Assembly (NCBI GenBank): GCA_965230965.1
Contig: OZ246401.1
Span: 874,476-938,475, forward strand
Reading direction: 5' to 3'
Source: OLB23 sp965230965
Lineage (GTDB): Bacteria; Patescibacteriota; Microgenomatia; UBA1406; HO2-37-13b
Length of the DNA stretch: 64,000 bases
The stretch's first letter is position 1. Each line of letters begins with the position of its first letter. Made by a program: the position numbers and the translations under genes. Shown one piece after another: positions 26,401 through 34,122 of this stretch. Below the pieces are notes generated by a model. That model saw nothing but the letters and a program-made list of their open reading frames with translations. It did not search any database and was not told the DNA's origin.

Positions 26401-28203
26401 GAATGCTAAAAAGTTACGAGGGTCCTCTTTAAAGAATTTCAGGGGTCGGCGCATGTGAACAAGATAGCTTTGAATATACCCTTTGATCCAACGACTTCTT
26501 TGGTGGATCCAGTTGAAGAGCTGACTGTTTGCTTCTTCGAGTGTTACCGAATCAACAATAGCCGTCTTATAACCATATTTTGCAAGTCTAATACCAAGGT
26601 CACAGTCTTCTGTAACGTTAAATGAATCCCACCCTTTTAATTTGGTAAGCTCCGTGATCTTGAAATGGTTCGATGTGCCGCCCAGTGGGATAGGAGCTTG
26701 CATTGACTGTAGCCCTGTCAAAATTAAATCAAACCAGAGTGAATATTCAGCCGTAAAAATTCGTGTAAGTAGGTTTTGTCTAGGGTTATAGTAGTTGAGC
26801 TTGGCCTGCATACAGACGACATTCTTTGGACTTTCTTGGAAGGCAATAAATACCTTTTTCAGTTGTTGCTCATCAGGCATATCTTCTGCATCAAAAATAA
26901 CCACATACTCCCCTTTTGCGTGAGCAAGGCCATAGTTTGTAGCTTTAGGCTTAGTTTTGGGTTGTGAATCAGGCACAACAACAATGCGTACAAAAGAAGG
27001 CAGCTTAATATTTTCAGCAGCAGCAATAGTTGGTTTATCATCTTCTTCTAAAAGGAGCATGACATCCAGCTTGTCTTTTGGCCAATCAAGCTTGCTAATA
27101 GCCTCCACGAATTGTGGGATCATGTGTGCCTCGCGGTACAGTGGGCAAAGAATTGTATAGATTGGTAGTTCCTTATCTTGTAGGGAAGCTATTTTTTCAT
27201 CTGAAATATGAAGCTCGCTTGGTGATTTTAAGCTGCGCAAGATCATGTTCAAGTTAAACATCATGTCGAAGAAATACATGAGATTGAGCACAGCCATCAC
27301 ACCAATGATTGTTCCTACGGGATTGAATGTTGCTGCAAGTGTAATAAGTCCGATCAATCCCACAATAAAAGCACCCTGCTTTCTCTTAAGCGTATGTATA
27401 GCAGAATCATGATGAGGTAAAACTGTGTGTGTAATATAGCGCTTTCCTTTGTGAATCATACCAGCGCCGATCATATTTTTAGAGCTTGTAGGTTCAATTG
27501 GATAGATTTTTCTACCTGAAAGTTTGAGCTTTACAGCATTTGAAACGATTTCTTTTGAAACAGATAACATATTAATCTTTGATTCTCCGCCTTCTCTGTG
27601 CTCGAATGTGATGTGAATTTTTCGAATGCGGTAGCCAAGTTCTTTAGCAGTATGAAGTAAAGGTACATCGAAAGACCAGGGGCCAACGTGGGTCGTATCA
27701 ATATGTTTCACAATTTCTTTTCTGAAGATTTTAAGACCAGATTGAATATCGTGGTTAAGTTTAAACATGAGTCGGCCAATCACAAAGGCATTGAGGCGAG
27801 AACCCAGTTTGCGAAATAAAGTTCCATTGTATGTTTTGCGTTCAGCAACCACGACGCCAACGTCATCATGAGATTCAATTTTGGCGAGTATTTCAGGAAT
27901 ATGCTTAGGATCGTACTGTAGATCGGCATCAATCATGCAAATAAGATCATACTTTGCGTGCTGGACGCCCTCAATAATGGAGTATCCCTTTCCTGTTTTG
28001 CCCTGTTTTGCAAATATTCTTATAGGATATTTCTTTTGAAGCTCCTTTACTACGTTCGTAGTATTATCTGTAGAGTGATCGTCGATAAAAAGAAGTTCGT
28101 AGGTAATGTCTTTAGAGGAAATAGCACTATGAACCTTTGTGACAAGCTTTTCTATGTTTTTTTCCTCGTTCTTTACTGGTGCAATAATGCTGAGTTTTGG
28201 CAT
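23494..28203 (-). CDS. Four-module glycan assembly protein: GT2 + GT2 + Wzx-like flippase + GT4
   Basis: One uninterrupted 1569-residue frame. Residues 1-235 are a DPM1-like GT2 (IIAPVKNEEKN, MIDADLQYDP). Residues 345-690 are a cellulose-synthase-like GT2 (ILCPLYRE, IFDAEDMPDE, TEDCDLG, QRSRWIKGY) with flanking helices. Residues 745-1165 are a polytopic flippase module starting like Wzx proteins (GRLLSFENFGLLTF). Residues 1186-1560 are a GT4 (HKYAGGAEYY, LIYLGRLREYKHVD, IAEGWGITNIEA). It would combine sugar addition on the inside, flipping and further synthesis. ATG 28203 directly follows a hairpin with a U-tract (28209-28236). It leads the glycan operon. The fusion is inferred from continuous coding with no internal stop; an assembly error joining genes is unlikely at this length. 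Confidence 0.85.
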   Translation of the reverse strand: MPKLSIIAPVKNEEKNIEKLVTKVHSAISSKDITYELLFIDDHSTDNTTNVVKELQKKYPIRIFAKQGKTGKGYSIIEGVQHAKYDLICMIDADLQYDPKHIPEILAKIESHDDVGVVVAERKTYNGTLFRKLGSRLNAFVIGRLMFKLNHDIQSGLKIFRKEIVKHIDTTHVGPWSFDVPLLHTAKELGYRIRKIHITFEHREGGESKINMLSVSKEIVSNAVKLKLSGRKIYPIEPTSSKNMIGAGMIHKGKRYITHTVLPHHDSAIHTLKRKQGAFIVGLIGLITLAATFNPVGTIIGVMAVLNLMYFFDMMFNLNMILRSLKSPSELHISDEKIASLQDKELPIYTILCPLYREAHMIPQFVEAISKLDWPKDKLDVMLLLEEDDKPTIAAAENIKLPSFVRIVVVPDSQPKTKPKATNYGLAHAKGEYVVIFDAEDMPDEQQLKKVFIAFQESPKNVVCMQAKLNYYNPRQNLLTRIFTAEYSLWFDLILTGLQSMQAPIPLGGTSNHFKITELTKLKGWDSFNVTEDCDLGIRLAKYGYKTAIVDSVTLEEANSQLFNWIHQRSRWIKGYIQSYLVHMRRPLKFFKEDPRNFLAFQLTVGGKILSLFVNPFMWLITILYFTFRATMGITIEKFFPAPVLYMAVLSLVFGNFLYLYYYMIGCAKRNQWQLIKYIYIVPFYWLAMSFAAWKALIQLMYKPHFWAKTVHGLHFDTTAQALTEVAIPVQEKPLQVAITKPAAETKKTWTFGTVSSGTVLVLGYMTANLLNFLFNLSLGRLLSFENFGLLTFVNTFTYLISILLFSLASTLTHRISFLTTKYGKEAGVIFLRNVYAKSLQITVAVAVVWTLLIPLMMIFFRLDTVLPLLMFYPILFLGLLSTLNEGFLQGNFFFISLALVTISAPLIKLVLGLTMAYLGFEELVYLVIPISSVMPVFVSAALVYYKIKKIPVSGVTTHYRFPRRFFTSSMLSILSLNLFLTMDVLLTKHYLTITQVGEYALIGLIGKMVFYFGSILTNFMTAFVSRDEGAKRNPARTFNLLLSGTVLFTVIIFTLIGPLGSIINPILFGDKVLPVLSLITPYALAMSLLTVASAILTYHIARHHYIFPVVSLLSSFTMIIGIYNWHSSVEDIVYVTLFASTLNLVLMLLLHGCYRYSKWVKMNIKDFLSLFVNSNINLDTADDKQRILFFNWYCVRHKYAGGAEYYLHNIAKSLVKKGHSVTFFCGNDGKLPSSEIIDGVQIVRHGGLFTVSIWGFIYYITKFKHYYDVVIDSAKGVPFFTPLYVKQPVISVICHVHADMFKKELPMPLAQVAIFLETKAMPTVYRAIDIVTISPSIKKLLKKMGYGVDNTIHIVYPGVNEIAPLIKKTTHPSLIYLGRLREYKHVDVLIRMAAKLKEEFPTLQVTVAGDGESTKKLTQLSEKLRVRNMVTFTGKISEKEKEKLLAKSWIAIHPSIAEGWGITNIEANLCGTPVVASDIDGLRDSVVNGKTGYLVKPMSVEAFYIATRKLLHNHKLRERMAMESIIWAQNFSWDASADDFYDVFHKMIIKQDNEFNKATRLERANVRV

Positions 28204-28208
28204 AAAAT

Positions 28209-28236
28209 AAAAAAAACCTATCCTAAAAGGATGGGT
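28209..28236 (-). terminator. Hairpin plus U-tract immediately before the fusion-protein ATG
   Basis: Minus strand ACCCATCCT and AGGATAGGT pair with one mismatch over a 3-base loop, followed by eight T and then ATTTTATG. The shape is a rho-independent terminator ending five bases before the start codon. It may attenuate the glycan operon or be a second terminator after rpmE. Confidence 0.6.
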
Positions 28237-28283
28237 ATTATGATGCTTTAATAGACAATACTACAAGACGAAACTAGTATATC

Positions 28284-28309
28284 AAAAAAAACCTATAAAG
28301 TCTATAGGT
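28284..28309 (-). terminator. Rho-independent terminator of hisS-prfA-rpmE
   Basis: ACCTATA and TATAGGT form a 7-bp stem with a five-base loop, followed by seven to eight T on the minus strand. It starts three bases after the rpmE stop. Confidence 0.85.
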
Positions 28310-28311
28310 CC

Positions 28312-28644
28312 TTATATTTCGCCAAGAAGGTCACGGAGACTTTTGGATTGCTGCTGTTTTCTTTCCTCTGTGGTTTTTTTCTTTTCAGCAAGTGACTTTT
28401 TGAAAGCCTCGGCACGTTGCATTTTCTCTTGGAATTTACCAACTTGACCTTGAGTGTCGACAAAGCGCTTTTCGCCAGTATAAAGAGGATGTGAGAAGGA
28501 ACTTACTTCCACAGGAATTACAAAATGCTTTACGCCATCAATATCGATGGACTGATCAGAAGTTTTTGTTGAGGTGGAGATGATTTGGTGCTTTCCGTCA
28601 ACAAAAACCACAGGATGAACTTGTGGATGAATTCCCTTTTTCAT
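28312..28644 (-). CDS. rpmE: 50S ribosomal protein L31 with lysine/glutamate-rich C-terminal extension
   Basis: Large-subunit protein bridging to the small subunit. The core shows MKKGIHPQVHPVVF and SSFSHPLYTGEKRFVDT, the L31 signature. No zinc-binding Cys pair is present, so it is the Cys-free form. Residues 75-110 form a charged, probably helical tail (AEKKKTTEERKQQQ), making it longer (110) than the usual 70-90. TATAAT (28653-28658) lies eight bases before the ATG, so it can be transcribed alone without a leader, besides read-through from prfA. Confidence 0.9.
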   Translation of the reverse strand: MKKGIHPQVHPVVFVDGKHQIISTSTKTSDQSIDIDGVKHFVIPVEVSSFSHPLYTGEKRFVDTQGQVGKFQEKMQRAEAFKKSLAEKKKTTEERKQQQSKSLRDLLGEI

Positions 28645-28672
28645 AAGCGATTATTATAACAATCTTTATTCA

Positions 28673-29359
28673 TTAACGCAATACTGTTTCCCATTTACCC
28701 TGATCAATGATTGCGCTGAGGTTGTGATAGCTCTTGCCTGTTCGATGATCGGTCAGGCGATTCTGTGGAAAGTTATAGGTGCGGATTTTTTCAGCACGAT
28801 CGCCGGTGCCGCGATCCTTAACATACGAATATACCAGCCCGCGGCGCTTTTCCTCCTCAAGTTGATATAACTTTGAGGCTAAAAGTTGAAGCGCGATCTG
28901 GCGATTTGCTTGCTGTGTTCGCTCGCGTGAACATGTTACCATAATGCCCGTTGGCTTATGAATGAGGCGGACAGCCGTAGATACTTTGTTGACGTTTTGT
29001 CCGCCATGGCCGCCGGCTCGATAAAACTGCCAATCTAGCTCATGCTCGTTAACAATAGCCTGTGCTTCAGCAATGAACGGATATACGACAATAACGGCAG
29101 TTGATGTATGGAGGCGGCCTCTTTTTTCTGTTGCCGGGATACGTTGAACTCTATGAACGCCGGTTTCGTTTTTAAAAAGCGTGAATGCATTCTCCCCTTT
29201 GAGCCGAATTATATCTTCTTCAAGATACGATATAGTAAATCGTTCCCTTTCGGCGAATTTTAGATACGAATTGAGTAAATCCTTCATCCAAATCTTTGCT
29301 TCTTCACCGCCCACACCTGGATTTGCCTCAATAATGGCTATGGAATTATTGATATTCAT
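28673..29359 (-). CDS. prfA: Peptide chain release factor 1, short form lacking domain 1
   Basis: Release factor of 228 residues. The decoding region has HRVQRIPATEKRGR, where P-A-T matches the RF1 P-x-T tripeptide reading UAA/UAG. The catalytic loop is AGGHGGQNVNKV with the GGQ triplet. Usual RF1 is about 350 residues; this frame begins directly at the EANPGVGGEEA strand, so the N-terminal helical domain that contacts the stalk and the methyltransferase is missing. The ATG overlaps the hisS stop by one base, so there is no room for the lost domain. It may be a true RF1 or a rescue-type relative. Confidence 0.85.
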   Translation of the reverse strand: MNINNSIAIIEANPGVGGEEAKIWMKDLLNSYLKFAERERFTISYLEEDIIRLKGENAFTLFKNETGVHRVQRIPATEKRGRLHTSTAVIVVYPFIAEAQAIVNEHELDWQFYRAGGHGGQNVNKVSTAVRLIHKPTGIMVTCSRERTQQANRQIALQLLASKLYQLEEEKRRGLVYSYVKDRGTGDRAEKIRTYNFPQNRLTDHRTGKSYHNLSAIIDQGKWETVLR

Positions 29360-30603
29360 TATTTTTCAAGTAAAAATGAGGTTATTTTGTCCATCGGAAC
29401 AGACTCTTGAGTATTTTTTTGCAGATTCTTCACCTTTACAGCGTTATTTGCAACCTCATCAGGTCCGAGAATGCAAAGATACGTTATTCCCTTTTTGAGT
29501 GCAAATTTGATCTGTTTTTCAAGCTTTTGATCAGCATCTGGATAACAGGTGGCACTAATACCAGCCTTTCTTAAACGAGCAGTCAATTCTAGTGAATTTT
29601 GAGCTTGATCTGGGGAAAAAATGGTCACAAGAACACGGGATTCATTAAATTGAGGAATCTTTCCTAACTCTTCAGCTGCTTCTAATGTGCGATCAAACCC
29701 AAGTCCAAATCCAACCGCTGGTTTGTCAACGCCAACAAGTGAGTTAATGAGCTTGTCATAACGACCACCACCCCCAACAGAGCCTACCGTATATTCAGGA
29801 ACCGTGCCTTCAAAAATAAGGCCAGTGTAGTAATCGAGGCCACGAGCTAGTGTAGGTTCAAACTCAAGCACACCATCAGGAATACCCAGCTTGGTAGCTG
29901 CATTCATAATTAATTGGAGATTGTCAGAAGGCTTTGAGTTCGAGAGTTGCTCAAGCATGTTTTTGCCCTTCTCATCAGATATGCCTTTTGAAGCGAGCTC
30001 TTTCAAAAGTTCATCTACAGATATTTTTTTAATCTTATCAATAGTTTGAATAATGGAAAGAACATTGTCATCTTCTGCTCCAGCGGCTTTAACAGTCTGA
30101 ATAAGTTGTTGTCTGTCGTTGACCTGAATTTTGATAGAAGTGAGGCCAATTGCCTCATAAATTGCATAATACACAGCTAAAATTTCTGCATCAGCTATAT
30201 ATGATGTTGAGCCAATAATATCAGCGTCACATTGAAAAAATTCGCGATAACGACCTTTCTGTGGCTTGTCTGCACGCCATACAGGTTGAATTTGATAGCG
30301 TTTGTAAGGAAATATGAGTGTATTTTGATATTGAGATATAATTCGGGCAGTTGGAACAGTCTGATCATATCGCATTGCAACTTTTCTACCACCACGATCC
30401 TCAAACATATATATGAGCTTTTCAGCCTCATCTCCATACTTGCCCAAAAGAAGCGATGCATATTCAAGCACAGGTGTTTCAAGCGGTTCAAACCCAAAGG
30501 CACTAAAAACCCCTCTTATTTTTTCAATAAGCCACATGCGTTTTTGGGCATCATAGCCAATAAAATCGCGAAAACCCTTTAATGTCTGCATTTCTTGATT
30601 CAT
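29359..30603 (-). CDS. hisS: Histidyl-tRNA synthetase
   Basis: Class II synthetase of 414 residues charging tRNA-His. Motif 2 is in REFFQCDADIIG, the histidine-binding segments are ARGLDYYTGLIFE and GGGGRYD, and motif 3 is in GFGLGFDRTLEA. The C-terminal anticodon-binding domain is complete. I set the start at ATG 30603 because TATAAT (30610-30615) lies six bases upstream; the in-frame GTG at 30609 touches that box. It is the first gene of hisS-prfA-rpmE. Confidence 0.95.
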   Translation of the reverse strand: MNQEMQTLKGFRDFIGYDAQKRMWLIEKIRGVFSAFGFEPLETPVLEYASLLLGKYGDEAEKLIYMFEDRGGRKVAMRYDQTVPTARIISQYQNTLIFPYKRYQIQPVWRADKPQKGRYREFFQCDADIIGSTSYIADAEILAVYYAIYEAIGLTSIKIQVNDRQQLIQTVKAAGAEDDNVLSIIQTIDKIKKISVDELLKELASKGISDEKGKNMLEQLSNSKPSDNLQLIMNAATKLGIPDGVLEFEPTLARGLDYYTGLIFEGTVPEYTVGSVGGGGRYDKLINSLVGVDKPAVGFGLGFDRTLEAAEELGKIPQFNESRVLVTIFSPDQAQNSLELTARLRKAGISATCYPDADQKLEKQIKFALKKGITYLCILGPDEVANNAVKVKNLQKNTQESVPMDKITSFLLEK

Positions 30604-30609
30604 GCTCAC

Positions 30610-30615
30610 ATTATA
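30610..30615 (-). promoter_or_regulatory. -10 box of hisS (leaderless)
   Basis: Minus-strand TATAAT in the context TTTTGATATAAT, six bases before ATG 30603. Confidence 0.6.
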
Positions 30616-30632
30616 TCAAAACGCTTATTATC

Positions 30633-30704
30633 AATCTAACTTAGAATATTGTTAGATTAATCCGACTAGTGAGCTGGCGGCATGCCCGAACTGCTGAGGA
30701 TTAA
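30633..30704. other. Structured intergenic element between hisS and htrA
   Basis: AATCTAAC/GTTAGATT (30633-30640, 30651-30658) and TTAATCC/GGATTAA (30657-30663, 30698-30704) are two overlapping inverted repeats, so the stems compete. The second encloses a GC-rich interior with a GGCATGCC palindrome. It lies after the htrA stop and could be the 3' end of the ctpA-htrA mRNA. No U-tract is seen. Confidence 0.4.
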
Positions 30705-30726
30705 GATAATAATATTCCAGGTAAGC

Positions 30727-31845
30727 TTATTCGAATGTATTAAGTGTAAGAGTTTTTTCAAGAACTTTTTCATCGCGCCAAAGTTTCACTTTAATCTGAT
30801 CACCAACCTTCTTTTTTGCAATTAATTTCTGTAGTGTCTCTTGGTCATTGCCACGTACTCTCTGTCCGTCAAAGTCTGTGACAATATCACCTTTTTGAAT
30901 CTCAGCTTTCTGTGCGGGTGAGTTTTCCACAACTTCGACAATAAATGCACCTTCCGGAACATTATTCAGAATCGCTGTCTCTCGTGAAATCATTTGGTAG
31001 CGAACACCGATAAATGGTCGCAATATCTTCCCTCCACCTTTTGTAAAGTTATCAACAAGTTCCTTCACCACATTAACAGGAATTGCAAAGCCAATATTTT
31101 GACTTTCTGAGGAAACGGCAGTATTGATGCCGATTACTTCACCCTGTGAATTCAACAAAGGACCCCCAGAATTACCAGGATTAATAGCAGCATCAGTCTG
31201 AATAACATTGTCAAGACGCTCTACAAAGCCCTCTAGTGGCGAGCCAGCAGTAATACCTCTGCCAAGTCCCGACACAATGCCCGTCGTTACCGTGTTGGTA
31301 AATTCCCCAAGTGGTGTGCCAATAGCAATGACAATCTGTCCGAGCTTAAGATTGCTTGAATCGCCCAAAGTTATTGCCTTAAGCTCTTTTTTGTCTATCC
31401 GCAGAATAGCAAGGTCATTGAGAGGATCGCGCGAAATTTGAGTGACTTTATAGGTTTTATCCCCAGAAATAATTTTGTATTCAGCTGAAGTGTCCCCTAC
31501 TACATGTTTATTGGTGACAACAAGATCTTTATCAATGGCAAACCCGCTACCAATGTTTCGTTCAATTTTTTCTCCACTTCCTTGCTGTTGGCGGAATGAT
31601 CCGAAGGGATCGAATGGATTGATTTGAATGGTGCTCGGCTGAACTTTAGAAATCGAAACAGTTACAACAGATGGTACTGCCTTGTCGATAGCTTGAATAA
31701 TTGCAGATTCTTCAGTAAGTACTGTCACCTTTCTTTCTCCGTTTTGAAGCGAAACCAAAGAAGTATTTGGCAATTTTATATAGCCTTTATCATATGCCCA
31801 TAACACTGTTACTGCTAAAAAAAGCAGTACAAGTATTTTTCTCAT
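30727..31845 (-). CDS. HtrA/DegP-like serine protease with one PDZ domain
   Basis: Envelope protease of 372 residues for damaged exported proteins. It has an N-terminal membrane anchor or signal (ILVLLFLAVTVLWAY). The trypsin-like domain has His in VTNKHVVG, Asp in LNDLAILR and Ser in NPGNSGGPLL. A single C-terminal PDZ domain starts near residue 275 (FIGVRYQM, GDIVTDFDGQRV). The ATG overlaps the ctpA stop as ATGA, so two envelope proteases are co-expressed. Family is certain; whether it is DegS- or DegP-like is not. Confidence 0.92.
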   Translation of the reverse strand: MRKILVLLFLAVTVLWAYDKGYIKLPNTSLVSLQNGERKVTVLTEESAIIQAIDKAVPSVVTVSISKVQPSTIQINPFDPFGSFRQQQGSGEKIERNIGSGFAIDKDLVVTNKHVVGDTSAEYKIISGDKTYKVTQISRDPLNDLAILRIDKKELKAITLGDSSNLKLGQIVIAIGTPLGEFTNTVTTGIVSGLGRGITAGSPLEGFVERLDNVIQTDAAINPGNSGGPLLNSQGEVIGINTAVSSESQNIGFAIPVNVVKELVDNFTKGGGKILRPFIGVRYQMISRETAILNNVPEGAFIVEVVENSPAQKAEIQKGDIVTDFDGQRVRGNDQETLQKLIAKKKVGDQIKVKLWRDEKVLEKTLTLNTFE

Positions 31846-33101
31846 AGGTAATATCCTGAATAGGGATTATTAGAAACTTTACTTTTTAAAATTTCTATTG
31901 CTTTATCTAGTTGCGCATCATCCTCTCTTTTCATTGTATTCCCTTCTTTGATTTCTAATTTCACTTCAACATCGGGTTTTATGCCTGTTTCTTGAATCCA
32001 ACTTCCTCCTGGAAGAATCCATTTTGATATGGTGACATGTAAGCCAGCGTTGTCACCGAGATCGAGTGCTTGTTGCACCGTTCCTTTTCCGAACGAATTT
32101 TCTCCAACAATGGTTGCTTTCTTATGGTCACGCAAGGCTCCTGCGACAATTTCTGAGGCCGAAGCCGAGCCTTTATTGAGCAAGACTACCACATGCATAT
32201 CTTGCAGTTTTCCTTCTCTCTTTGCATAGTATTTTTCTGGTTCTTTATCAGCATATTCCTGTTTGACAACCAAATCGCGTGAGGTAAGAAACTCTGATGC
32301 TACATGAATTGCTCCATCAAGATAGCCACCCGGATTTCCACGCATATCAAGTACAATGCCACTTAGCTTTCCTTGATTCTTTCTCGCAAGGAGTTCTTCA
32401 ACGGTCTTGTCCCAGAGATCATTGGTTGGCTCGCCAAATCGAGAGAGCTCAATAATAGCAACATTGCCTTCATATTTAGTTTCAACGAATGGAATATTAA
32501 TTTCATCACGGACAACGGTTACATCAACGTCTTTATCATTTCTTCGCATTGTTAGGATAACTTTTTCTCCTTTTGGACCGCGGATCTTTGCAACTGCCTG
32601 TTGTAGGGTCCAATTCGTTGTTGACTCATGATTAACCTTGACTACTACATCGCCCGGTTTAACACCTGCCTTTTCTGCGGGCGAATTCTTTAGTGGCGTA
32701 ACAACTACAATTTGATTATCATTCATTCCCAATTCGGCACCAATGCCAAAAAATATGCCTTTTAAGTCATCTTTGCTTTGTTGATTCTCTTCGGGAGTCA
32801 AAAAGAAGGTGTAATTATCATTTACCGATGCCACCATTCCTTTTATAGCACCGTAATACATCTTCTTTGGGTCAAGTTTTGTCTTATCGACATAGTATTC
32901 TCCTAATGTATCCCATGTTTCCCAGAATAATGAGAAGTCCAGATTTGCGGTATTCCCTTTTTCAAGATTTGTGATCTTTAAATTTTTGGAAGAAATAGAG
33001 CCACCGCGTGTTCGCGATTCACCAATTTTAATACCAGCTAAAAGAATGATCATGCCAGTGCAGACAAGAAGAATATTATGTGTAGCTTTGCTCAATTTCA
33101 T
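31842..33101 (-). CDS. ctpA: C-terminal processing peptidase (S41, CtpA/Prc-like)
   Basis: Envelope serine protease of 419 residues with an N-terminal anchor, a PDZ domain near residues 115-190 (AGVKPGDVVVKVN) and the S41 core. LDMRGNPGGYLDGA lines the site, the nucleophile Ser lies in KGSASASEIVAGAL and the general-base Lys in GENSFGKGTVQ. It trims or degrades exported proteins by their C-termini. TATAAT is 12 bases before the ATG, giving at most a five-base leader. It forms an operon with the HtrA-like protease. Confidence 0.93.
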   Translation of the reverse strand: MKLSKATHNILLVCTGMIILLAGIKIGESRTRGGSISSKNLKITNLEKGNTANLDFSLFWETWDTLGEYYVDKTKLDPKKMYYGAIKGMVASVNDNYTFFLTPEENQQSKDDLKGIFFGIGAELGMNDNQIVVVTPLKNSPAEKAGVKPGDVVVKVNHESTTNWTLQQAVAKIRGPKGEKVILTMRRNDKDVDVTVVRDEINIPFVETKYEGNVAIIELSRFGEPTNDLWDKTVEELLARKNQGKLSGIVLDMRGNPGGYLDGAIHVASEFLTSRDLVVKQEYADKEPEKYYAKREGKLQDMHVVVLLNKGSASASEIVAGALRDHKKATIVGENSFGKGTVQQALDLGDNAGLHVTISKWILPGGSWIQETGIKPDVEVKLEIKEGNTMKREDDAQLDKAIEILKSKVSNNPYSGYYL

Positions 33102-33113
33102 ACAGTATCTGCC

Positions 33114-33119
33114 ATTATA
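33114..33119 (-). promoter_or_regulatory. -10 box of ctpA-htrA
   Basis: Minus-strand TATAAT, 12 bases before ATG 33101; nothing resembling a Shine-Dalgarno lies between. Confidence 0.5.
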
Positions 33120-33128
33120 GCATTAATT

Positions 33129-33851
33129 TTAGTAGACAACAGCAGTCAAACTTGAGGCAGAAAAGACACAATATTTCTTTTTTGTGTGTAGCAATTCTTC
33201 AAAGTCTTTTTTCTTTGCGAGCGTTGCACAAGGGACATCTGAATTTGGAAAGGCTTTAGTTGAAATACAGCCACCAGCATCAAGCGCATCTAATTTTGAG
33301 ATGATATGTACCTGGGGGTTCTCTAAAAGTATTGCTTTCTCCATAACGTCGTCAGATCCAAAAGTGAAAAAGTTTTTTTCATCAAGTTGCGTAAGCTCTC
33401 CTCCTCCATCCATGTTTGCCCATGAAAGTGGGTATTCATGTCCATCTTTAAAATGCACGTCGAAGGTTTTTTTATCTGTATCAATTGCATGGATTGTTCC
33501 TTCGAACCATGATTTTTTTGTCTGATCGGTTGCCTTCGAACCAAAGCGTACAATTAGATTGCCGGTTTCAAGTTCAATACGATCGACGACTCCTTCAATA
33601 TCGCTTTGTACCTGTTTCTTTCCGATCAGCGCTTTTTTTTCAGCTAAAATAGTTCCCGGGCTCACTTGTTGACCAACAACAACCGCAATGCTATTGAATA
33701 CCGCATCGGGCTTTACTGACAGAGTCATGGCGATATCATAAATTTTTGTTTCTGATGAATGAAATTGAATGAGGGGATCACCGAGTTTTACTGATGTGCC
33801 TTTTTCAGGAATCAGTGTTCCCTGTGGAGGTATCGCAAAGGTAAGTTGCAT
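33129..33851 (-). CDS. Hypothetical protein with barrel-sandwich (biotinyl/lipoyl-like) features
   Basis: Protein of 240 residues, no signal peptide or membrane helix. The first 120 residues have repeated short strands and turns of the type GTSVKLGDPLIQF, VVVGQQVSPGTIL and DIEGVVDRIELETGNL, resembling a hybrid barrel-sandwich as in biotinyl domains or RNA polymerase subunits, but no modifiable Lys motif is visible. The C-terminal half holds three Cys and no known motif. It has its own promoter inside a palindrome (33853-33873). I cannot name a function. Confidence 0.6.
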   Translation of the reverse strand: MQLTFAIPPQGTLIPEKGTSVKLGDPLIQFHSSETKIYDIAMTLSVKPDAVFNSIAVVVGQQVSPGTILAEKKALIGKKQVQSDIEGVVDRIELETGNLIVRFGSKATDQTKKSWFEGTIHAIDTDKKTFDVHFKDGHEYPLSWANMDGGGELTQLDEKNFFTFGSDDVMEKAILLENPQVHIISKLDALDAGGCISTKAFPNSDVPCATLAKKKDFEELLHTKKKYCVFSASSLTAVVY

Positions 33852-33852
33852 A

Positions 33853-33873
33853 TGAATGATTATATATCATTCA
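33853..33873. promoter_or_regulatory. Palindrome centred on the -10 box of the 33129-33851 gene
   Basis: TGAATGAT (33853-33860) and ATCATTCA (33866-33873) are perfect inverted repeats. The minus-strand TATAAT (33859-33864) sits in the middle and ends seven bases before ATG 33851. It could be an operator or the end of the rpsR message. Confidence 0.5.
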
Positions 33874-33877
33874 CGGA

Positions 33878-34111
33878 TTATTCTGTATCTTCGTCAGAAG
33901 TTGAGAGTTTCTCCTTTTGGTAAGAAGTATATGGGAGCAAGCCTAAGTATCGTGCATATTTTATTTGCTCGGCAAGCTTTCTTTGATTTTTTGCTGTTAA
34001 GCCACTTTTTTCTGTTGAAACAATTTTTCCTCGTGAGGTAAGAAATTTTTTCAGCGTATCAACATCTTTGTATGATGGTTCCGTGTTATATGTTTTGAAA
34101 TAATCTTTCAT
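33878..34111 (-). CDS. rpsR: 30S ribosomal protein S18
   Basis: Small-subunit platform protein of 77 residues that pairs with S6. The core DVDTLKKFLTSRGKI and KYARYLGLLPYT are S18 hallmarks. The C-terminus is acidic (STSDEDTE). It is third in rpsF-ssb-rpsR, 11 bases after ssb, the common bacterial order. Confidence 0.95.
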   Translation of the reverse strand: MKDYFKTYNTEPSYKDVDTLKKFLTSRGKIVSTEKSGLTAKNQRKLAEQIKYARYLGLLPYTSYQKEKLSTSDEDTE

Positions 34112-34122
34112 AGGTTGTTATT

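Noticed and set aside
28673..29359. Frameshift explaining the short RF1
   Set aside because: The upstream sequence is intact hisS coding to the overlapping stop, with no room for RF1 domain 1.
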